Shown: positions 12,801 through 21,800 of the stretch, in pieces
Layout: each line of letters starts with the position of its first letter
Position numbering within the stretch: the stretch's first letter is position 1
Assembly (NCBI GenBank): GCA_030141605.1
Contig: JAQGDQ010001606.1
Coordinates: forward strand, 1-32,715
DNA: 32,715 nt
Source: Tubiluchus corallicola
Taxonomy: Eukaryota > Priapulida > Priapulimorpha > Priapulimorphida > Tubiluchidae
Reading direction: 5' to 3'
Translations under genes and position numbers: made by a program
The notes under the pieces: model-generated
What the model saw: the letters and a program-made list of their open reading frames with translations, nothing else
Databases searched by the model: none
What the model was told of the DNA's origin: nothing

Positions 12801-15800
12801 TCAAAGAGGGCCCTTATCTCAGAAAAAGGGCCTCAAACAAGGGCCCTTTGTCTCAAATAAAAGGGCTCAAACAGGGATGCTTTCTCTCAAATGAGGAGCC
12901 ATTTTAAAATTGGATTTTCACACCTCCTGGCTTCCTTTTTTTTAAAAGTTGAAATTTCATTTTTAAGGTAAGTGAATTATTTAACAACGCAAAGTATGGG
13001 CCCTCGAGGCTTGAGTGGTCTAAAGGGTAATGCAGCCCCACAATGCTGTACAGTCCTCACCAGATATTTTGCTTACAGTCTTTCCCTTCGCATCTTCAGG
13101 TTTTAGCACATCCATGGTTACTTCCGGCTGAGCAGTTACGCTGAGTTTCTCCGCGAGAAGCCTTTCTGCCTCCGACCTCTTACGTCGTTCTTCTGCCAAT
13201 CTCATCACTTCCTCGACGTCGCATCGAGGCGGACATCCGGAGAGTTCGTGCAAGCGGTGGTAAGTCCTGAAAACGCCGGATAATATTATTCAAAACATGG
13301 TCAAAAGATACGCCAGCCTCCGCGTGAAATTGCTGACTTGGAAAGTCCAAATCGGCACGTGATAATAGAATCAGTGAAAACATTTCCAATAAAATTCAAC
13401 AAAGTTCACCGTGTAAAATCCTGTATTCCTTCAAATTTGTTAAGTCAGGTATCTGTTTCTGCTGTTACAACTGTCAACGCCATTCTGGTTACATTCGCTG
13501 TAACGATGTCAGGATCAGAATGAACTTTGGGGCAACAGGCGATTAAACTCTGCCAATACTGCTAAATTACACTGTGCACATAGTAATTTATTGATTTATT
13601 GATTAAATATATCCACAACGATCATTACAGCATTGTACATAAAAGTATTTAATAACATATTTATTATTATGTACACAAGACGCCAAGCCGCAAATGACCC
13701 GTGGGGTACTCAAGAAGTAATTACTTGTTTAGAGCACCCCAAATGTGGACTGAGTGTAATAGAAAAGAGCAGTAAAGGAGTAGAAAGAAAGGTTAATAGA
13801 GAACAGAAAGAAGGAGAAAGATGTGATGGTATCTGTATGAAGTAAAGAATGTGGACTGAGTGTAGTAGAAAAGAGCAGTAAAGGAGTAGAAAGAAAGGTT
13901 AATAGAGAATAGAAAGAAAGAGAAAGATGTGATGGTATCTGTATGAAGTAAAGAATGTGGACTGAGTGTAGTAGAAAAGAGCAGTAAAGGAGTAGAAAGA
14001 AAGGTTAATAGAGAATAGAAAGAAAGAAAGATGGATGGTACTGATGAAGAAAATGGGACTGAGTGTAAAAAAAGGAGTAGAAAGAAAGGTTAATAGAGAA
14101 TAGAAAGAAGGAGAAAGATGTGATGGTATCTGTATGAAGTAATGAATGTGGACTGAGTGTAATAGAAAAGAGCAGTAAAGGAGTAGAAAGAAAGGTTAAT
14201 AGAGAATAGAAAGAAGGAGAAAGATGTGATGGTATCTGTATGAAGTAAAGAATGTGGACTGAGTGTAGTAGAAAAGAGCAGTAAAGGAGTAGAAAGAAAG
14301 GTTAATAGAGAATAGAAAGAAAGAGAAAGATGTGATGGTATCTGTATGAAGTAAAGAATGTGGACTGAGTGTAGTAGAAAAGAGCAGTAAAGGAGTAGAA
14401 AGAAAGGTTAATAGAGAATAGAAAGAAAGAGAAAGATGTGATGGTATCTGTATGAAGTAAAGAATGTGGACTGAGTGTAGTAGAAAAGAGCAGTTTCGGA
14501 GTAGAAAGAAAGGTTAATAGAGAATAGAAAGAAGGAGAAAGATGTGATGGTATCTGTATGAAGTAAAGAATGTGGACTGAGTGTAATAGAAAAGAGCAGT
14601 AAAGGAGTAGAAAGAAAGGTTAATAGAGAATAGAAAGAAGGAGAAAGATGTGATGGTATCTGTATGAAGTAAAGAATGTGGACTGAGTGTAGTAGAAAAG
14701 AGCAGTAAAGGAGTAGAAAGAAAGGTTAATAGAGAATAGAAAGAAGGAGAAAGATGTGATGGTATCTGTATGAAGTAACATGAACTATAGAAATGTAAAA
14801 ATTGACATAGCCAGCAACACAATGGATTCCGACAGGGACAGCAGCGTAATTAATCAAACTGATTTATTCTGTTTAATTAGAAAAGATTTCACTTTTCTAG
14901 TAGTGACAATAGTGTAAGAAAGAAAGCTAATATTTGCAGTTATAAAAACATTCACTTGTTATGAATACAATAAGCAACATACTGTATTTTTGGTAGCGAC
15001 TCTCGACTATCTGCAGTTTTATCATGATCATCATCGTTACCAGCAGCTTGATCAACACCAACACTGTCAGCAATGCTACCGTTCTCCTCTTCTACGGGAA
15101 ACGTGACAATGACTTTATCGCGATTGTATTCTATTTGAGTTGCAGACGGATGCACTGATAAAGTCTCTGCTAATGAACAAATATAATGGCTAAGTGGTTA
15201 ACTAAGACTATGGCTAACTGCAAGGATACATATAAAGTGGTCAATTAAGATTATGGCAACTGCAAGGACACATATTAACTGGTCAATTAAGATTATGGCA
15301 ACTGCAAGGACACATATTAAGTGGTTAACTAAGATATGGCAACTGCAAGGACACATATTAAGTGGTCAATTAAGATTATGGCAACTGCAAGGACACATAT
15401 TAAGTGGTCAATTAAGATTATGGCAACTGCAAGGACACATATTAAGTGGTTAATTAAGATTATGGCAACTGCAAGGACAGATATTAAGTGGTCAATTAAG
15501 ACTATAGCAACTGCAAGGACACATATTGAGTGGTCAATTAAGACTATGGATAATTGCAAGGACACATATTAAGTGGTCAATTAGGACTATGGCTAACTGC
15601 AAGGACACATATTAAGTGGTCGGTTAAGACTATGGCTAATTGCAAGGACACATATTAAGTGGTCAATTAAGACTATGGCTAACTGCAAGGACACATATTA
15701 AGTGGTCAACTAAGACTATGGCAACTGCAAGGATACATATTAAGTGGTCAATTAAGATTATGGCAACTGCAAGGACAGATATTAAGTGGTCAATTAAGAT

Positions 15801-18800
15801 TATAGCAACTGCAAGGATACATATAAAGTGGTCAATTAAGACTATGGCAACTGCAAGGATGCCTATTAAGTGGTCAATTAAGACTATGGCTAACTGCAAG
15901 GACACACACAATTGCTATTAAGTCAGATGCCCAAGAAAACGAACAGCAAAATATTGCAAAATTATACAACAACATTTTTGTTTGATGGCAACTTTTTTGT
16001 CCAGAATTTACTTTACTTCAATTTGCTGTAAGATTGCGAAGAACAGGATATTTTGCTGAAATTTTCTTCTTTCAGAAAAGCATGTATGATAACATGCATG
16101 TAAGACGTTAAATTCGGCCCAAAAGTGAAACGCTAAAAATCTAAATGTCTAGATGTCTAGTAAACCTGCCCTTGAAAGAAGCCATACAGTTGTAGCAAGT
16201 AGTATGCAACTTTAATAATGACCATAATTTCTCTATCCTGTTCTTATGTGGAACAGTATTAATTGTCAAACTTCCACTTGAAAAGTCAGAACTCTTAAAA
16301 CAGTAAGAATTAAACGAGTTAAAGGAATCTAGGTTCATAAACATCTCTGAACATCTCTGAACATTTCTGAACTAGATACAAAATGATTTAGAAATTCATT
16401 AAATCAATTTCTTTTACAGCTCTACAATTTAATGACAAGAAATATGCTTATTGTACATACATTAAAGTATTATATATTATATTGACTACGGGCAAATCAC
16501 GTTGATAACACCGGTTCTCGTCTGATCACCAAAGTTAAGCAACCTAGAGCCTGGTTAGTACTTGGATGGGTGACCGCCTAGGAATACCAGGTGCTGTAGG
16601 CTTGCAGGATGCCCACACTGTATCACGGCACTAGGCAGAGGAGCTGCACAAGCAGCCATCGGCTAGAGGGCGGAGGAGGTCAAGTGACCCAATGGCCATG
16701 TGTAGAGGAGTAAACCTTCCAAATCAGGAGTGGAGCCCCGAAGGCGGATCAGTGCAGCATGCTCACTGACTCCGGCAGCCAACCTAGTGCCAAACGTATC
16801 GCTCTGCTTTCCTTTGGACTACACCAGGGAAGAAGAGAGGGGGTTCCTGTTGTCTGGGCAACTCAGGAACTCCATACACCTTGCCCAGGCGTGCGCCCTA
16901 GAGACGTTCAATGATCGCACTGCTCAGCCACAGTCGACGCTGCAGCTCCATCAATGTGATCAATAACTGACTCTCTTAGCGCACACTCCATTGTCTTCCC
17001 AGACAGAAGGATGCCAACCATTATATTTTATTCTTTTGTGTACACTAATTACTATTTCTGTTTCTAGCAAACAGTTTTAGACAGCAGTGTTATTGTACAA
17101 CATCCACTTAGTTACAAATATAATGTTTATTATCCAAAATAGAAATACACATGTGTAAAACTTACATGGTTTATATACAATGGCCTTCAATTCAAATAGC
17201 TCCATAAAAAGGTTCAAAGAGGAGAAACTTTCTATCGATGCCACCATTTGATCATCGCTAAATACTCGTTTCATTTCGTCCTATTAAAAAATTAAACTGT
17301 AGAAATTTGCAATCATTTTATTGTAAAACGTGTACAATGTTCACAGACCATAAAACTGAACAAACAGTCATAAAGTTAGCAATATGATATTTTACAGTAG
17401 AAATTTTGCATCCTTTCTCAATCCTGTCTCTAGATCAACTGAAACTTGCATGCCTGAGAGAATAGACCTGTAATCACATGACCAGACATACAAGTTTCTA
17501 TTGGAAGGTACATTACATTCTTGCATACATACCATAAATGGAAAGGTCACCTATACTCTACAAACTACTAGTTAAACTAAAATCAAAGTCTACTTGGCTT
17601 CTTTGATAGCAGAATAAAGATTATTGGTTTACAGAAAGCTGCGTTATAATGTTATAATGTTATAATTTTTCTCTATTTAAACTTGAATAAGAGAGTTACA
17701 ACCAGAATTAAAGCATGAAATTAACAATTTAATTACTCTGATTAATGAATATCTATAAAAGCAAAAGGAAACAATATTTAGAAACAAAAATCAATCTCTG
17801 ACAAACTTTGTACAATTAGAGTAAAACAACGACTATAGATGGCAGCATAGACTAATTCAGTACCTTAGTGTAGTAGACTGACAATTAAATGGGTCACATA
17901 ATACTACAATCACATACTCGGTACAATAAGCGACATAAACTGAAACAGTTTCATCCTACAGTCTACACCTGTTTCAAGACAGCTATCAAACGAAAATGAA
18001 AAACCAAAAGATATGATAATGACACCCGAGAGAGTCAGAGACACCTCGGAAAAACAAATCTGCGTCATTTTGACTTTGCTCATCATTTTCCAACTTTAAC
18101 CTTGTTTACGTATGTTTTTCATGCATAACACAGGGTTATACCTCAATAAACCACATTGCTAATTGACGTATGCTAATTATTGTCATTACTATGGTGCTTA
18201 CTTGACTCGACTGACAAAGAGAACTCGACTGACAAAATTTTGTGATAAAATGACACGACGTACTGAACAAGAATGACTTCTTTCCTATCCTGTCTGTAAA
18301 ATGAGGCCAATGGCCTATTTCCTGTCCTAGCTCACTTGTGTATCAGCAGCCTAAATTTGCAAAAAACAAACACAAGGAGGCACCACGTGCTTATATCCAA
18401 AACAGAGTAAGTGATTAACAACTTCAAAATGCTACAGCCTCGATGATGCTGCTGCTGTCTCAACAAGCAAAAAGTAAGAGAAAACTAATGAAACACGCAA
18501 TAAAAAAGAAGAAACTTGCCACGCTCGTACGATCAGAGACTGCGGGAAATTGAAAGCCCTTGGGTTTGTCAGACCTCGCTCTCTGGGACAGCTTGTCCCG
18601 CGTGTTCCATACTCGTATCTCAAGCGTATGACAGAACAAATTCATCAACACCTCTTTTGTCATTGTAACGGTGTACCTAAAATAACAGAAATAATACATA
18701 AAAATAACATCTTGAGTTTTGATTTAATGCTAAAATGATTGCTTTATATATTGCTTAAAAATATCCTATCGCGATATTATATTATATTATATTATATTAT

Positions 18801-21800
18801 ATTATATTATATTATATTATCTTATCTTATCTTATCTTATCTTATCTTATCTTATCTTATCTTATCTTATCTTATCTTATCTTATCTTATCTTATCTTAT
18901 CTTATCTTATCTTATATTATATTATATTATATTATATTATATTATATTATATTATATTATATTATATTATATTATATTATATTATATTATATTATATTAT
19001 ATTATATTATATTATATTATATTATATTATATTACATCACATTATATCACATTACATCACATTATATTATATTATATTTACATTACATTACATCACATCA
19101 CATCACATCACATCACATCACATCACATCACATTACATTATATCATATCATATTATATCGCATTATATTACATTATATTACACTACATTACATTACATTA
19201 CATTATATTTACATTACATTACATTACATTACATCACATCACATTACATCACATCACATCACATCACATCACATCACATCACATCACATCACATCACATC
19301 ACATCACATCACATCACATCACATTACATTACATTATATTATATCATATCATATTATATCACATTATACATTACATTATATTATATTACACTACATTACA
19401 TTACATTATATTACATTATGTTACCAATGTGGAAGTGCTATAGCAGGCGCAGTCAAGGCGGTTGCAGGAAATAGTCGCAGAGAGAAGGCTGAGATTGGCT
19501 GGACATATTCTACGCCTACCAGAACAACGCCACTCCAAAAGAGCGTAACGCTGGCAACCACCTGATGGAAAAAGGAAAAGAGGTCGGCCAAAAACAACGT
19601 GGCGCAGATCTATCAAAGAAGACCTTCGGGCCATGAACAGATGTTGGGAGAACATCGAAAGAGAAGCCGCCGATAGAATCCAGTGGAAAATGTTGTCTGC
19701 CCAATGTGCATCAGTGCACGGGAAGGACTAAGGTAAGGTAAGATTGCTTTACATGAATATTAGATTAAAATTATGTAATTACATAGAAAATTCAGGATTT
19801 GAAAGTAGCCGGTACAATTGCTTTCCGACAATGGCTAAGCGGAGGGTACTTGTGATATAGTACCTGAGTAAAAGCAGTGCAATGCATTATGTTGGTGTCA
19901 AGCAATTTAATCTAGCATTCTATCACTATTTGTTTTTTTCGTATTTTTACAAACATGCATTTCCTGAAAGTGTTTAAAACGAAGCCAGCCTTAGTCATGT
20001 GACCTAAGCTTTAGTAGTATACGCCACCTATCAATCACACTTGTTTTTACACGTAGTTACATTTTCTGTTGCCGCTATGCTGATCATGCCGTTTGGTGAT
20101 ACTTGCATTGCTTTGTCTATTTTGTTACAATTTAACAGACACTAGTTGTACTTTCAAGCCAAAGTTGTCACCAATCAATGTAAGTCACCACCTACTTTAA
20201 TAATTAGTTAATAGTTTAAATTGGTTAGAATTGCTTCAAATCTCTAGAATCATAAAGTAATAATTTGTGTTTCAGTCTTCTTAAATCTAATTTTTCATTT
20301 TGTCTAAATAGTAATAACCTTTAGCACGTTCTTAAGCACTTTTTGTGATCTGTTATTTTAATAAATTGCAGGTCTATCGCATAGTTCAATACTGATTTTT
20401 GCCGTTTCTTTGCCTGGACTGGGCGCATCCACACATTATTTGAGCAAAAATACGCTTGTTCATCAACAAAAAAAACATTATGCAAAAGAATATGCACTTC
20501 ATCAGTACAATGTATTTCGAAAGCAAAATATAGATTAAAGGGATTTTTAGGCAAAACTTAAAGCGCACATAAAACGATGTGGCATTTGGAAACAGTGTAC
20601 CTGTGCGTCCACGCAATCCAAACTTTGTTAGACGTATCTTTCCATGTTTGCAGCACTTTAGTGTCATTTTCCATGTAAATTTTTGCAGCTTGGCCATATA
20701 GTACAACATCAGTCTTTACCGGAGTAGGATCGTCAGGAAGCAAACTGTATTCTGTTTGCAAAGCACAAGAAGAAATAAAGGTTTAAGAATTATTAGTGAT
20801 GTATCAAGTCCAGACATTTGATAAAATCAGTGACTTAATTGTTTTATAGCATTGTGGAAGTTCTACATTAGAGTTAGGTGCTGCCATCTATGTGCTAATC
20901 TTGTTACATTCTACCAGCTGACTTACCTTCAGTATAATTGTATGGTACAGTGACTACATACACACTGGTCCTCTCCCTATCTAAAATTAATGGTTGTTGT
21001 GAAGCCTGTGCAAGTCTGCATAGGTCAAGTTCAATACTATACGGGCTGTGAAACAGGTTTTACTGACTGTTTTTGCTTTCTAGTTTTTGCTCAATGTTCA
21101 GTGCAGCAGTTTTGCCACTCATGTTTTCTGTAGTTTAATAAACACTTTTCTGCTGTGTGCAGTGCAAATATTTATTATAGATTTTTGGTTCCTATCCATA
21201 CTTCTCTGTGCCTAAACTCAATCATAACAAAGTGATTGAACAACAACTTCAAAAATGACTTTCACAAGCATGATTTGTTGCATTTATAAGGATTATAAAC
21301 ACTTATAAATAGACAATCAATTAGGTCACTACACAGGGTTGTGAGAATTAATATAGATGATTTTCTAATGGTATTTCTTAAACTTTATTTAATACAAGCT
21401 TTTAATGTATTAATGTTTTAGTTGTTATATAGCATGATTTGTTGCATTTATAAACATTATAAATGTTTATAAATAGATAATCAATTAGGTCACTACACAG
21501 AGTTGTGAGAGTTAAAATAGATAATTTTCTAATGGTACTTCTTAAACTTTATTTAATACAAGCTTTTAATGTATTAATTGTTTAATGTATTAATGTTTTA
21601 ATTGTTATATAGCATGATCTGATGCATTTATAAACATTATAACTGTTTATAAATGGAGTTGTGAGAGTTAAAATAGATAATTTTCTAATGGTATTTCTTA
21701 AACTTTATTTAGTATAAGCTTTTAATATATGTAATATATATCTTTTAACTAGATATGGACATTTAGTAAACAGCTTTTATTTGTTCAGGGTAAGGACATG

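Noticed and set aside
13633-14822. Lys/Glu-rich plus ORF and Ser/Leu/Phe-rich minus ORF
   Set aside because: Both run into the 106-bp tandem array and simply translate it.
15253-15921. Repeated 14-residue ORFs on both strands, possible repeat protein
   Set aside because: The 42-bp unit is a multiple of three, so frames stay open on both strands by arithmetic. 43-bp units break the frames, and the array is intronic.
16484-16603. Functional 5S rRNA gene
   Set aside because: Several conserved positions are changed, no T-run terminator follows, and the sequence is fused to a body with flanking target duplication.
16730-16966. ORF seen in both this SINE and the copy at 29904-30161
   Set aside because: Shared because both are copies of the same 5S-derived SINE. 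The frames diverge by indels, and SINEs do not encode protein.
18739-19443. 234-codon open frame, the longest in the window
   Set aside because: It is the translation of a pentanucleotide satellite (repeating Ile-Leu-Tyr-Tyr and His-Ile-Thr) and has no coding signature.
20321-20554. Cys/Phe-rich minus ORF left of exon 3
   Set aside because: No splice sites in phase and no motif; it lies in intron 3.
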